Shown here in pieces: positions 24,791-35,319 of a stretch of 64,000 bases of DNA; positions within the stretch are counted from its first letter, which is position 1; every line of letters starts with the position of its first letter. The stretch is from Aquabacterium olei (GTDB lineage Bacteria; Pseudomonadota; Gammaproteobacteria; Burkholderiales; Burkholderiaceae_C). Both the position numbers and the translations under genes were made by a program. The notes under the pieces are model-generated. The model did no database searches and was not told the origin of the DNA. It saw only the letters and a program-made list of their open reading frames with translations. Where the stretch lies: positions 558,001-622,000 of the forward strand of contig NZ_CP029210.1 in the NCBI RefSeq assembly GCF_003100395.1, read 5' to 3'.

Positions 24791-25579
24791 ATGTCTTCCA
24801 CACTTCCCTCTGTTGCTGCGTCGGCCGTGCTCGTCACGGGGGCCGGCAAGCGCCTCGGGCGCCTGATTGCGCTGACGCTGGCCCGCCAGGGCTGGGATGT
24901 GGCCGTGCACTGCCGCGCCTCGCGCACCGAAGCCGAGCAGACCGCCGCCGACGTCCGCGCACTGGGCCGCCAGGCCGTGGTGCTGGCGGCAGACCTGGCT
25001 GACGAAGCCGCCTGCCGGGGCCTGCTGCCCGCCGCGGTGCAGGCCTTCGGCCGGCTGGATGCCGTGGTCAACAGCGCCTCCACCTTCGAGTACGACGACG
25101 CGGCCACCTTCACCTACGCCGCGCTGGAAAAGCACCTGCGCGCCAACACCGCACCGGCCATCGTGCTGGCGCAGGCGCTGGCGGCGCACCTGGCCGAGCG
25201 CGGCGTGAACGAGGGTGGGGCGGGGGCGGTCGTCAACCTGCTCGACCAGAAGCTGTGGAACCCGAACCCCGATTTCCTGAGCTACACGCTGTCGAAGGCT
25301 GCGCTCGAATCCGCCACCACGCTGCTGGCGCTGGCGCTGGCGCCCCGCGTGCGGGTGGTGGGCGTGGCGCCGGGCCTCACGCTGACCAGCGAGTGGCTGC
25401 AGGGCGAGGCCTTCCAGCAGGCGCATGCGCTGTCGCCGCTGGGGCGCTCGTCCACCCCGGAAGACGTGGCCGCGACCGTGGCCTTCGCGCTGACCAACCG
25501 CTCGATCACGGGCACCACGCTGCTGGTCGATGGCGGCCAGCACCTCCAGCGCTTCGAGCGCGACTTTTCCATGATGTGA
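24791..25579 (+). CDS. SDR family pteridine reductase-like oxidoreductase
   Basis: A 262-residue Rossmann enzyme. The cofactor loop is TGAGKRLGR, the TGxxKRxG form typical of pteridine reductases and FolM (dihydromonapterin reductase). NSAS replaces NNAG, and YTLSKAALES is the catalytic Tyr-x3-Lys. It ends with the usual LLVDGGQHL. folB begins nine bases later, which supports a role in pterin reduction (dihydromonapterin or dihydrofolate) with NADPH. The function is inferred from motif and linkage. Confidence 0.85.
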   Translation: MSSTLPSVAASAVLVTGAGKRLGRLIALTLARQGWDVAVHCRASRTEAEQTAADVRALGRQAVVLAADLADEAACRGLLPAAVQAFGRLDAVVNSASTFEYDDAATFTYAALEKHLRANTAPAIVLAQALAAHLAERGVNEGGAGAVVNLLDQKLWNPNPDFLSYTLSKAALESATTLLALALAPRVRVVGVAPGLTLTSEWLQGEAFQQAHALSPLGRSSTPEDVAATVAFALTNRSITGTTLLVDGGQHLQRFERDFSMM

Positions 25580-25588
25580 GCGCGAGCC

Positions 25589-25960
25589 ATGTCCCTGACC
25601 AAAGGCAACCAGATCCTGACCCTCACCGGCCTGCGCTTCGACGCCAGCCTCGGTGTGCTTGACCACGAAATCGACGCGCCGCAGCCCATCCAGGTTGACG
25701 CCGAGCTCAACATGGGCAGCCAGCCCCTGCTGCCGCGCGACGACGAACTGCTCAATGTGCTGGACTACCGCAAGGTGCGCGCCATCATCATCGAAGAGTG
25801 CCAGTCCGAGCACACCAACCTGCTCGAGACCCTGATCGGCAAGCTGTGCAAGCGCCTGATGGACCTGCCCGGCGTGCTCGGCGTGCGCGTGAAGATTGCC
25901 AAGCTGGAGATCTTTGACGACTGCGAGGTGGCCATCCGCATGGAAACCGGGCAGTGGTGA
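25589..25960 (+). CDS. folB: Dihydroneopterin aldolase FolB
   Basis: A 123-residue cytoplasmic T-fold enzyme that converts dihydroneopterin to 6-hydroxymethyl-dihydropterin in folate synthesis. Recognised by [36 protein letters not shown] and [16 protein letters not shown]. The Tyr and the Glu of LLETL and the Lys of VKIAKLE are the usual active-site positions. It is tightly linked to the pteridine reductase-like gene upstream and followed by ttcA. Confidence 0.92.
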   Translation: MSLTKGNQILTLTGLRFDASLGVLDHEIDAPQPIQVDAELNMGSQPLLPRDDELLNVLDYRKVRAIIIEECQSEHTNLLETLIGKLCKRLMDLPGVLGVRVKIAKLEIFDDCEVAIRMETGQW

Positions 25961-25997
25961 GCACGCGGTTTGCCGGGATCGGCGAAAATACCCGGTT

Positions 25998-27095
25998 ATG
26001 ACCGATGCCACCGCCCCCATGTCCACCCACCTGAGTTTCCACACGCCCGACGAAGAAGACCGCATGGTGGACGACGCCCTGCTGTTTGCCCGTGCCGCCC
26101 TGGCGGTCGAGGCCAAGGCCGGTGTGCCCGTGGCCCAGGCGGTGCAGCAAAGCGCCCAGGAGGCCGAAGAGGCCGCCCGCGCCCGCAAGCACGCGCACGA
26201 GATGAACAAGCTGCGCAAGCGCCTGCACCGCGAGGTGGGCCAGGCCATCGCCGACTTCAACATGATCGAAGACGGCGACAAGGTCATGGTGTGCATGTCC
26301 GGCGGCAAGGACAGCTACGGCATGCTCGACATCCTGATTAACCTGCAGCGGCGGGCGCCCATCCGGTTCGAGATCGTCGCGGTCAACCTGGATCAGAAGC
26401 AGCCCGGCTTTCCGGAGCACGTGCTGCCCGAGTACCTGACCAAGGTCGGCGTGCCCTTCCGCATCGAAGAACAGGACACCTACAGCGTGGTCAAGCGCGT
26501 GGTGCCCGAGGGCAAGACCACGTGCAGCCTGTGCTCGCGCCTGCGCCGCGGCATCCTCTACCGCGTGGCCAAGGAACTGGGCTGCACCAAGATCGCGCTG
26601 GGCCACCACCGCGACGACATCCTGCAGACCATGTTCATGAACATGTTCTTCGGCTCGCGCCTGAAGGGCATGCCGCCCAAGCTGGTGACGGACAACGGCG
26701 AGCACGTCGTGATCCGCCCGATGGCCTACTGCCGCGAGCAGGACCTGGCGAAGTACGCCGAGCACCGCGAGTTCCCCATCATCCCGTGCAACCTGTGCGG
26801 TAGCCAGGACGGCCTGCAACGCCAGCAGATGCGCGAAATGATCAACGAGTGGGACCGCAAGTTCCCTGGCCGCGTGGACAACATGTTCACCGCGCTGTCC
26901 AACGTCGTGCCCTCGCACCTGATGGACCGCAAGCTCTACCCGTTCGAGACCATCAAGGCGACGGGCAGGCCCGAAGCCGGTGGGGACATTGCTTTCGACG
27001 AAGATGAAGGTTGTGGCGACACGCCCGAGGTGGGGCTGCCCGCCGAGGCCAGCGTGTCGATCAAGTCCATCCCGATCCGCAGCAAGGAAGTCTGA
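25998..27095 (+). CDS. ttcA: tRNA 2-thiocytidine(32) synthetase TtcA
   Basis: ATP-dependent tRNA thiolase of 365 residues that makes 2-thiocytidine at position 32. The PP-loop is [13 protein letters not shown]. The Fe-S cluster cysteines are in [12 protein letters not shown] and [31 protein letters not shown] is another family signature. Compared with typical TtcA (about 310 residues) it has an extra acidic, Ala-rich N-terminal segment of about 60 residues and a disordered acidic tail ([11 protein letters not shown]). ATG 25998 is the first plausible start after folB. Confidence 0.95.
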   Translation: MTDATAPMSTHLSFHTPDEEDRMVDDALLFARAALAVEAKAGVPVAQAVQQSAQEAEEAARARKHAHEMNKLRKRLHREVGQAIADFNMIEDGDKVMVCMSGGKDSYGMLDILINLQRRAPIRFEIVAVNLDQKQPGFPEHVLPEYLTKVGVPFRIEEQDTYSVVKRVVPEGKTTCSLCSRLRRGILYRVAKELGCTKIALGHHRDDILQTMFMNMFFGSRLKGMPPKLVTDNGEHVVIRPMAYCREQDLAKYAEHREFPIIPCNLCGSQDGLQRQQMREMINEWDRKFPGRVDNMFTALSNVVPSHLMDRKLYPFETIKATGRPEAGGDIAFDEDEGCGDTPEVGLPAEASVSIKSIPIRSKEV

Positions 27096-27097
27096 CC

Positions 27098-27745
27098 ATG
27101 ACCACCGCCCGCACGACCCGGTTTTCTGCCCTCCGCTGGTTGACCGGGGGGCTGTTGTGCGTGGCGATGCTGGCGCTGCAGGGGTGTGCGGCGCTCAATG
27201 AGGTGCGCACCGAGGTGCAGACCTTTGGCGACTGGCCGGCCACCCGCAGCCCGGGCCCCTACGTGTTCGACCGGCTGCCTTCACAGGCCAATGCCGCGGA
27301 CCAGATCGGCCAGCTCGAGGCTGCGGCCGCGCCGGCACTTGCTTCGCACGGCTTCACGCTGGCCAGCGGTCCCGATCAGGCGGTCTACACCGTGCAGCTC
27401 ACGGCCTCGACCCGCGTCACCCCGCGCTACGACCCCTTCTGGGGCGGCGCCCCCTACTGGTATCACCCCTGGGGCCGGCCCGGCGTGGGCGGCTGGTGGG
27501 GCACCGGTGGCGGCGGGCTGGCGCTGAGCTACCGCATGGAGCAGCCCTACGTCGAGATGCTGGTGGGCGTGGTCGTGCGCGACCGCCGCACCCACGCGGT
27601 GCTGCACGAGGCGCGGGCCAGCCTGGGCCGCCTGGGCTCGGCCGACCCGGCGCTGTACGGGCCGCTGTTCGATGCCGCCCTGAAAGATTTCCCGTTGACA
27701 CTGGGGCCGCGCACCGTGATCGTGCCGCTGCAGCCGACACCCTGA
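27098..27745 (+). CDS. DUF4136 lipoprotein
   Basis: Secreted lipoprotein of 215 residues. A short basic N-terminus and a hydrophobic stretch end in the lipobox LQGC at about residue 29. The body fits DUF4136: TFGDWPATRSPGPYVFDRLPSQ and a Gly/Trp/Pro-rich loop (PFWGGAPYWYHPWGRPGVGG). It starts two bases after the ttcA stop, so probably co-transcribed. Likely anchored in the outer membrane facing the periplasm. Family function is unknown. Confidence 0.85.
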   Translation: MTTARTTRFSALRWLTGGLLCVAMLALQGCAALNEVRTEVQTFGDWPATRSPGPYVFDRLPSQANAADQIGQLEAAAAPALASHGFTLASGPDQAVYTVQLTASTRVTPRYDPFWGGAPYWYHPWGRPGVGGWWGTGGGGLALSYRMEQPYVEMLVGVVVRDRRTHAVLHEARASLGRLGSADPALYGPLFDAALKDFPLTLGPRTVIVPLQPTP

Positions 27746-27766
27746 CCCCAATCCACATCGTCGTTC

Positions 27767-29161
27767 ATGTCACTTTCCATCGTCATCATGGCCGCGGGCA
27801 AAGGCACCCGCATGAAATCCACGCGCCCGAAGGTGCTGCACACGCTGGCCGGCCGGCCCATGCTGTCGCATGTGATCGGCACCACCGCCACGCTGGGGGC
27901 CGCCCGTCAGATCGTGATCACGGGCCACGGCGCCGAGCAGGTCGAGTCGGCCATGCAGGCCGCCTTTGCCAGCGCGCCGCTGCACTTCGTGCGCCAGGAG
28001 CCGCAGCTCGGCACCGGCCACGCCGTGCAGCAGGCGGTGCCGGTGTTGCCCGACGATGGCGTGACGCTCATTCTCAACGGCGACACCCCGCTGATCGAGG
28101 CCGCCACCGCGGCGGCCCTCGTGCAGGCGTGCGCAGGCGAACACCTGGCCCTGCTCACCATCCGGCTGGATGACCCGACCGGCTATGGCCGCATCGTGCG
28201 TGACGGCTGGGGCGAGAAGGTGCTGGCCATCGTCGAGCACAAGGACGCGACCGACGAGCAGCGCACCATCAACGAGGTCTACACAGGCATGATGGCCGCG
28301 CCCACCCGGCTGCTGAAGGGCTGGCTGAGCCGCCTGACCAACGACAACGCCCAGGGCGAGTACTACCTGACCGACGTGGTGGCCATGGCCCGCGCCGATG
28401 GCGTGCCCGTGGTGGCCGCACAGCCGCGCGATGAAGTCGAGGTGCTGGGCGTCAACAGCCCGGCGCAACTGGCGGACCTGGAGCGCCGCTACCAGCGCGT
28501 GCAGGCCGAGCGCCTGATGACCGACGGCGTGCGCCTGGCCGACCCGGCGCGCTTCGACCTGCGCGGCACGCTGCGCTGCGGCCAGGACGTCGAGATCGAC
28601 GTGAACTGCGTGTTCGAAGGCCATGTGGTGCTGGGTGACGGCGTGCGCATCGGTCCGAACTGCGTGGTCCGCAACGCCGAGATCCGCGCCGGTGCGGTCC
28701 TCCACGCCTTCACCCACATCGACGGCGACACCCAGGGCGCGACGGTGGGCGAGGGCGCCCTGATCGGCCCGTTTGCCCGACTGCGCCCGGGTGCCGAGCT
28801 CGGCCCGGAAGTGCACATTGGCAACTTCGTCGAGGTGAAGAACAGCACGCTGGCCCGCGGTGCCAAGGCCAACCACCTGGCCTACCTGGGCGATGCCACC
28901 GTGGGTGAGCGCGTGAACTACGGCGCCGGCTCCATCACGGCCAACTACGACGGCGCCAACAAGCACCGCACCGTGATCGGCAACGACGTGCACGTGGGTT
29001 CGAACTGCGTGCTGATCGCCCCGATCACCCTGGGCGACGGCGCCACCATCGGCGGCGGCAGCACGATTGCCAAGGACGCGCCCGCGGGGCAACTGACCGT
29101 GGCACGCGCCAAGCAGGTGTCGCTTTCTGGATGGGTTCGCCCCCAGAAAACGAAGCGCTGA
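27767..29161 (+). CDS. glmU: Bifunctional UDP-GlcNAc pyrophosphorylase/GlcN-1-P acetyltransferase GlmU
   Basis: A 464-residue bifunctional enzyme making UDP-GlcNAc for peptidoglycan and lipid A. The N-terminal pyrophosphorylase has [12 protein letters not shown] and [22 protein letters not shown] and LNGDTPLI are further conserved segments. The C-terminal left-handed beta-helix acetyltransferase shows hexapeptide repeats ([18 protein letters not shown]) and [35 protein letters not shown] is also present. Length is normal. glmS, which supplies the precursor, is about 1.6 kb downstream. Confidence 0.97.
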   Translation: MSLSIVIMAAGKGTRMKSTRPKVLHTLAGRPMLSHVIGTTATLGAARQIVITGHGAEQVESAMQAAFASAPLHFVRQEPQLGTGHAVQQAVPVLPDDGVTLILNGDTPLIEAATAAALVQACAGEHLALLTIRLDDPTGYGRIVRDGWGEKVLAIVEHKDATDEQRTINEVYTGMMAAPTRLLKGWLSRLTNDNAQGEYYLTDVVAMARADGVPVVAAQPRDEVEVLGVNSPAQLADLERRYQRVQAERLMTDGVRLADPARFDLRGTLRCGQDVEIDVNCVFEGHVVLGDGVRIGPNCVVRNAEIRAGAVLHAFTHIDGDTQGATVGEGALIGPFARLRPGAELGPEVHIGNFVEVKNSTLARGAKANHLAYLGDATVGERVNYGAGSITANYDGANKHRTVIGNDVHVGSNCVLIAPITLGDGATIGGGSTIAKDAPAGQLTVARAKQVSLSGWVRPQKTKR

Positions 29162-29227
29162 TTCAGGCGATGTTCCGGCGCGGTTTCAACCGCTAACATG
29201 CCGCGTGCCCGCATGAAGTAACCCAGG

Positions 29228-30073
29228 ATGTCCTCGCCCTTGACCCATTACCAGCGTTTGAAGGTGGCGCCCGATGCGCCGCCCGAGGTGATCCGGGCTG
29301 CGTACCGTGTGCTGGCCGCGCGCCTGCACCCCGATCGCCACGGTGGGGCAAAGGGCCCGGGGGACGAGGTGCACGCGCAGATGGTGGCGTTGAACGCCGC
29401 CTACGAGATCCTGATCGATCCGCGTGCGCGGGCCAGTTACGACGCCAGCCTGCAGCCAGCGGCCACCGAGCCCGATCAGGACGACGAGGACGATGCCCGC
29501 CAAGGCCCGGCAACCCGTGTGGACATGGACTGGCTGGCGCCTCGCGTGGAAGAAGTGCCGCACTGGTGGCCGCCTTCGCCGCGGCTGGCCGTGGGTGGCG
29601 GCGTGACCTTGCTGTTGCTGGGCACGCTGCTGGGCGCCTGGGTGTGGCAGGTGAAGACGCAGAGCCAGATGGACCGGGCGCTGTCGGACCACTACCTGGC
29701 GCAACCCGCGCAACCCGCGCAGGGCTATGGGGACGTGGCGCCGGTGCGCGCCGCATCGACCGCGGCTGCCGCCACCTCGGAGGCGGAGCCGCCGCCCGCT
29801 GTCGCACCCCTGCAGACCGCGGGCGCGACACCGGCGGCCCCCGAGGTGCTGGCCGGGCGTCGCCCGCCGACCGTGGAAGAACTCTCGCGCATGAGCGACG
29901 AAGAGCTGCTGAAGGTGCTGCCGTTGCTGGATCGCCCGGCCGGGGCGCCGCGTACGCCGGCCGCTGTCCGTGCCGAGGCCCAGCACATGCTTGATGGCAA
30001 GCCCTTGCGCCTGCGCACCGAGGCCCACCTGGTGGACCCGCTGGCGCCCGAACTGGCCGCGTCGGCACCCTGA
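29228..30073 (+). CDS. DnaJ-domain membrane protein
   Basis: A 281-residue protein with an N-terminal J domain (residues 1-75: THYQRLKVAPDAPPEVIRAAYR, HPDRHGG with the essential HPD, and YEILIDPRARASYD). A single membrane helix is near residues 118-140 (VGGGVTLLLLGTLLGAWVW). An Ala/Pro-rich linker and a short C-terminal region with RPPTVEELSRMSDEELLKVLP follow. It probably recruits DnaK to the inner membrane. It lacks the DnaJ zinc fingers. It follows glmU by 66 bases and is convergent with the Lrp-type gene. Confidence 0.85.
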   Translation: MSSPLTHYQRLKVAPDAPPEVIRAAYRVLAARLHPDRHGGAKGPGDEVHAQMVALNAAYEILIDPRARASYDASLQPAATEPDQDDEDDARQGPATRVDMDWLAPRVEEVPHWWPPSPRLAVGGGVTLLLLGTLLGAWVWQVKTQSQMDRALSDHYLAQPAQPAQGYGDVAPVRAASTAAAATSEAEPPPAVAPLQTAGATPAAPEVLAGRRPPTVEELSRMSDEELLKVLPLLDRPAGAPRTPAAVRAEAQHMLDGKPLRLRTEAHLVDPLAPELAASAP

Positions 30074-30097
30074 GGCAGCCCGGCTGCGAGCGCGGGT

Positions 30098-30592
30098 TCA
30101 GCGCACCCTGTCAGGCACGGGCCACGCCGTGCCGAACTTGGCCCGCTTGGTGGCAAAGAACGCCCGCACCGTGCGCACGCGGTGGTCGGCGGTGAACAGG
30201 CGCTGCGCCAGCGCCTGGTAGCCCGGCATGTCGGCCACCTGCACCACCAGCACGAAATCCGGCCCGGGCGACACCCGCCACACCTGCTGCACCGCGGCCT
30301 CCTGCACGGCGCGGGCCTCGAAGGCGTCGAGTGCCTCGGCCGTCTGCAGGTCGAGTGTGATCTCCACCAACGCAGTCAACCCCCAGCCCAGCGCCTCGGC
30401 CATCCGGGTGGGCGACAGGATGGCCACCTCGCGCTCGATCACGCCTTCGTCGCGCAGGCGGCGCACACGGCGGTGGCAGGTCGCGGGCGACAGCCCCGCC
30501 AGATCGGCCAGCGCCTGGTTGGACAGGCTGGCGTCTTCCTGCAACAGCCGCAGCAGGCGGAGGTCGGTGTCGTCGAGTTCGATGGCGCTCAT
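30098..30592 (-). CDS. Lrp/AsnC family transcriptional regulator
   Basis: A 164-residue regulator. The N-terminal winged helix-turn-helix reads [20 protein letters not shown] with [18 protein letters not shown]. The C-terminal RAM/AsnC ligand-binding domain contains [27 protein letters not shown] and [15 protein letters not shown]. Lrp-type proteins form octamers that bind DNA and respond to amino acids. It is divergent from glmS across an AT-rich 160-base gap, so it may autoregulate or affect glmS; no operator was identified with confidence. Confidence 0.92.
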   Translation of the reverse strand: MSAIELDDTDLRLLRLLQEDASLSNQALADLAGLSPATCHRRVRRLRDEGVIEREVAILSPTRMAEALGWGLTALVEITLDLQTAEALDAFEARAVQEAAVQQVWRVSPGPDFVLVVQVADMPGYQALAQRLFTADHRVRTVRAFFATKRAKFGTAWPVPDRVR

Positions 30593-30754
30593 GATGAGAG
30601 ATTATTTCATCAAGATCGAGTATTTGGAGTACTTTGTTTTGTGAGAATCTTTGGTGGATTTCCTTTCCGAAAATGGCATCAAAACGAAAGAAAACACCAC
30701 GTTACCCGCGCTAGCATCGTCTCCAGGCGCAACAACGCGCAGGAGCATCCAAAC

Positions 30755-32638
<1,884 letters not shown>

Positions 32639-32752
32639 TGTATGGTCGCCTTTACAGTGATGAATGCGGCGATCCCGCTAGATTGCCGGACTGGTGGCTC
32701 TTAAATCGAGTCATTTGCCCACGGTGTACAGAGTCGGAGTCCTTTGTTGGAT

Positions 32753-32765
32753 TCCTGATCTGCAG
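32753..32765 (+). repeat. 13-bp direct repeat, left copy
   Basis: TCCTGATCTGCAG, identical to 35294-35306. It lies 115 bases after the glmS stop, inside the left flank of the AT-rich insert. It could be a trace of recombination, or chance. Confidence 0.4.
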
Positions 32766-32877
32766 CATTCGTGTGATGAAGCTTTTAGGGGGAGGCGGCT
32801 GATAGAGTAGCGCTTTTGGGGCTTCCGTTAATCGGATCAGGTAAGAGATTTCATGTGGTGTCACTTTAAGGTGTCTA

Positions 32878-33987
32878 ATGGCTAAGCCGCAAGCAATGAA
32901 AACGATGGACAAGGAATCTGCCATTTTGGATAGGTTTCTTAAGGCGCAGGATCGGCTGGTTTATCAAACTGCCGACCTTTCGCTTTCTTCTCTTGCTGGC
33001 ATGCTAAAGCCAGACTCCAAGGGTAAAGCTGCAATAGATTTGGCGCCTGATTTTCAGCGTCGGCAACGTTGGGATGCTGTGAAGCAGTCGGCGTTGATCG
33101 AGTCGTTCCTGATGAATGTGCCCGTGCCTCCCATTTATTTGGCGGAGAATTCATACGGTCAGTACTCGGTAGTGGACGGAAAGCAGCGCTTGACAGCAAT
33201 TCACGCTTTTATGGCTGAAAAGCTGAAACTCAAGGGTTTGGAGACTTTCGGTGAGTTGGAGGGGTACGATTTTGAGAGTCTGCCAGAGGATCTCCGGAAT
33301 GCGCTTAATATAAGGCCGTATGTTCGCGTTGTGACTTTGCTGAAGCAGTCCGACCCTAATCTAAAGTTTGAGGTTTTCACCCGCCTCAATCGCGGCGGAG
33401 AACCGATGTTGCCCCAAGAGCTGCGAAAGGTGGCTTATCGGGGGGAGTTCAGTGACCTGATTTACAAACTTTCCGATCAGCCGTTCCTGAGGTCGCAACT
33501 TAAGATTGAAAACGATAAGTCGCCTGCTTATGTGCAAATGGCGGATGCTGAATATGTTCTCCGGTTTTTTGCGTTAAGTGAGTCTTGGAAACACTTCTCC
33601 GGCTCGCTCCGAGATGAGCTCGATGCTTGTATGGTTCGCAATATGAACGCGTCCGAGAGCGTCTTGGAGGCTTTAAAGGAAAAATTTCTTAGGGCGCTCG
33701 GGGCTTGTCAGGAAATTTGGGGTGATCATGCATTTCAGAGGTTCACTGGGGCTGGTTGGAGAGATCAATTCTTGGCTGGTGTTTATGACGCTGAAATGCT
33801 CGCCGTGAACGAATTGACTGAAGTCGAGTTAATTGCGGCGAAGAGCAAGAGAGCAGAAGTTCTCAAAACAACCTCCGATCTTTTCTTGGATGTCACCTTT
33901 GAGCGCATAGTAAGGCAAGGCACAAACACCCCTTCGTTCGTGCGAGATCGGGTGTCGCGAATTCTCGCTGCTCTGAGGGAATCGTGA
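32878..33987 (+). CDS. DUF262 (ParB/GmrS-like) protein, putative defence component
   Basis: A 369-residue protein with the DUF262 core. APDFQRRQRWD is at residues 56-66, IESFLMNVPVPPIYL at 74-88, VVDGKQRLTAIHAF at 98-111 (the DGQQR nucleotide-binding motif, here DGKQR), then FEVFTRLNRGGEPMLPQELR. DUF262 proteins are the NTPase/sensor half of GmrSD type IV restriction and related phage-defence systems. No C-terminal DUF1524/HNH nuclease is visible, so it lacks its own obvious effector. AAGGTG precedes the ATG by four bases. The next gene starts inside its stop codon (GTGA at 33984-33987). Codon use is AT-rich and unlike the flanks. Confidence 0.85.
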   Translation: MAKPQAMKTMDKESAILDRFLKAQDRLVYQTADLSLSSLAGMLKPDSKGKAAIDLAPDFQRRQRWDAVKQSALIESFLMNVPVPPIYLAENSYGQYSVVDGKQRLTAIHAFMAEKLKLKGLETFGELEGYDFESLPEDLRNALNIRPYVRVVTLLKQSDPNLKFEVFTRLNRGGEPMLPQELRKVAYRGEFSDLIYKLSDQPFLRSQLKIENDKSPAYVQMADAEYVLRFFALSESWKHFSGSLRDELDACMVRNMNASESVLEALKEKFLRALGACQEIWGDHAFQRFTGAGWRDQFLAGVYDAEMLAVNELTEVELIAAKSKRAEVLKTTSDLFLDVTFERIVRQGTNTPSFVRDRVSRILAALRES

Positions 33988-34937
33988 AGAGTGCATTTGA
34001 CGATTTTTGGGCAGCGCTCACCAGTTTGCGGGAAGAGGCTGACCAGATGCCAAACCTGACATCAGCGCAGCTTGGAAATAATCGAAGTGCAGCGCATCTG
34101 AGGTTGAATGGGCTTTCCGTGGTTGCATTTTCCGTCTTGGAGGACTTTGTTCGGCGGAGAGCTTACGAGGTTCTGCACTGGTTGGGGAGTCAAAATGTTC
34201 CTTTCTCTGCTTTGCCGGGTGCGTTGCAGTCAGCTATTCTGATTGGGACTTTGAAAGGGCTTAACTTTTCTTTGGAGAGGGCTGAGAAGGCCGACCGAGG
34301 TTTTATTGTTCAACTTGAAGGGATGCTTCTTGGGCAAACGGGGGAGAACGGGAGGTTTGTCCCTTCAGAGTATTTTTTTGGTCGCTCTTCATCAAATATT
34401 TCTGATGGGGCCGTCAAGGCTTTGCTTGAGGCTGTTGGTTTTGGTGAAGTCGAGAAAGCGGTTGACCACGTTGGGCAAGTTTTTCGGGTGGCGATCTCAG
34501 GTAATATATTTTCGATTTTTGGGGCCTTGGCTAAAAAGAGGCATTCGGCTGCGCACGCATTTCCTCAAAACTACCTTGTTGCCGATTTTTCTGAAGATGT
34601 CAGGAGGCGAATTCCGGTGTTTGCTGCATGCTTCGATGCTTGCTTGAGTCAGTATGCGTATCACCATGCCTCGGATGTTGCGTCGGGTAGATCGAGCTCT
34701 TTTAATCAAGTGGATTTCTTGAGTTCCAAAGCGAAGCTTCGAGTGATCGAGTGGAATGGGGTTGATAAGGTATGGGATGAGTATCTTGATGGCCGCCGTG
34801 TCAAGCGATACAGAGGGGTTTCGGCTCTCGAGCGGAGAATGGATTCTTTTCGTTCTGGCGAGATTGGCCGTGGAAACTCAGTACTTAGGATGAATGAGAA
34901 GGGTATAATAGTCGACTGGATTAGCCCTGTCTCTTGA
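33984..34937 (+). CDS. HEPN-domain protein, putative RNase effector paired with DUF262
   Basis: A 317-residue protein. Helical segments RLNGLSVVAFSVLEDFVRRR (about 40-59) and the stretch around KKRHSAAHAFPQNY fit a HEPN fold. RHSAAH (Arg186, His191) is the R-x4-H catalytic motif of HEPN RNases. A similar RSAAH occurs at residues 34-38. The remaining C-terminal 100 residues are unrecognised. The GTG start at 33984 overlaps the DUF262 stop by four bases, so the two proteins are made together, probably in fixed ratio. Base composition is the lowest in the window. Inferred role: RNA-cleaving toxin or effector, possibly restrained or triggered by the DUF262 partner. Confidence 0.72.
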   Translation: MKSAFDDFWAALTSLREEADQMPNLTSAQLGNNRSAAHLRLNGLSVVAFSVLEDFVRRRAYEVLHWLGSQNVPFSALPGALQSAILIGTLKGLNFSLERAEKADRGFIVQLEGMLLGQTGENGRFVPSEYFFGRSSSNISDGAVKALLEAVGFGEVEKAVDHVGQVFRVAISGNIFSIFGALAKKRHSAAHAFPQNYLVADFSEDVRRRIPVFAACFDACLSQYAYHHASDVASGRSSSFNQVDFLSSKAKLRVIEWNGVDKVWDEYLDGRRVKRYRGVSALERRMDSFRSGEIGRGNSVLRMNEKGIIVDWISPVS

Positions 34938-35042
34938 TATATAATTGAGAGTTTCCTCGTGGTGCGGTCGAATGAGTGGGGTATCGATTTGATCGCTATT
35001 CTGAATTGTTGCGGCCATATCCTCTTTCGCCAGCGATCCGAT

Positions 35043-35279
35043 ATGGACAACCAACCCCACAACCCCCTCCACGGCGCCACCCTCCAACACATCGTGGAAT
35101 GCCTGGCCGACCACTACGGCTGGGCCGAGCTGGGGCACCTCATTCCCATCCGCTGCTTCACGCATGACCCGAGCGTGGCGTCCAGCCTGAAGTTCCTGCG
35201 CCGCACGCCGTGGGCGCGCGCCAAGGTCGAGGCGCTCTACGTCGAGACGTGGTGGCGCTCGCGCGGCGGCCAGGCCTGA
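35043..35279 (+). CDS. VF530 family DNA-binding protein
   Basis: A 78-residue protein matching the VF530 family: [38 protein letters not shown] and [19 protein letters not shown]. Members are small helical proteins reported to bind DNA; biological role unknown. ATG 35043 gives the family start; an upstream in-frame GTG at 34959 lies in AT-rich, non-matching sequence. The switch back to high G+C coincides with this start, so the gene is native and marks the right edge of the insert. Confidence 0.82.
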   Translation: MDNQPHNPLHGATLQHIVECLADHYGWAELGHLIPIRCFTHDPSVASSLKFLRRTPWARAKVEALYVETWWRSRGGQA

Positions 35280-35293
35280 CGCGCCTGCCTTTC

Positions 35294-35306
35294 TCCTGAT
35301 CTGCAG
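35294..35306 (+). repeat. 13-bp direct repeat, right copy
   Basis: Second copy of TCCTGATCTGCAG (first at 32753-32765), just upstream of the hydrolase start. The pair encloses the DUF262/HEPN genes and VF530. Confidence 0.4.
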
Positions 35307-35319
35307 TACAGGTTCTCCG

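Larger units (their letters stand above)
32639..35042. other. AT-rich genomic insert downstream of glmS
   Basis: Base composition falls from about two thirds G+C to roughly half or below from just after the glmS stop until the VF530 gene start. The insert holds two genes (32878-34937). Its leader (32639-32877) and tail (34938-35042) have no convincing gene. No transposase, integrase, tRNA or Tn7-like end was seen. Position and composition indicate horizontally acquired DNA at the glmS hot spot. Confidence 0.7.

Noticed and set aside
34959..35042. Longer GTG start for VF530
   Set aside because: The extra 28 codons are AT-rich, unlike the family N-terminus, and belong compositionally to the insert.
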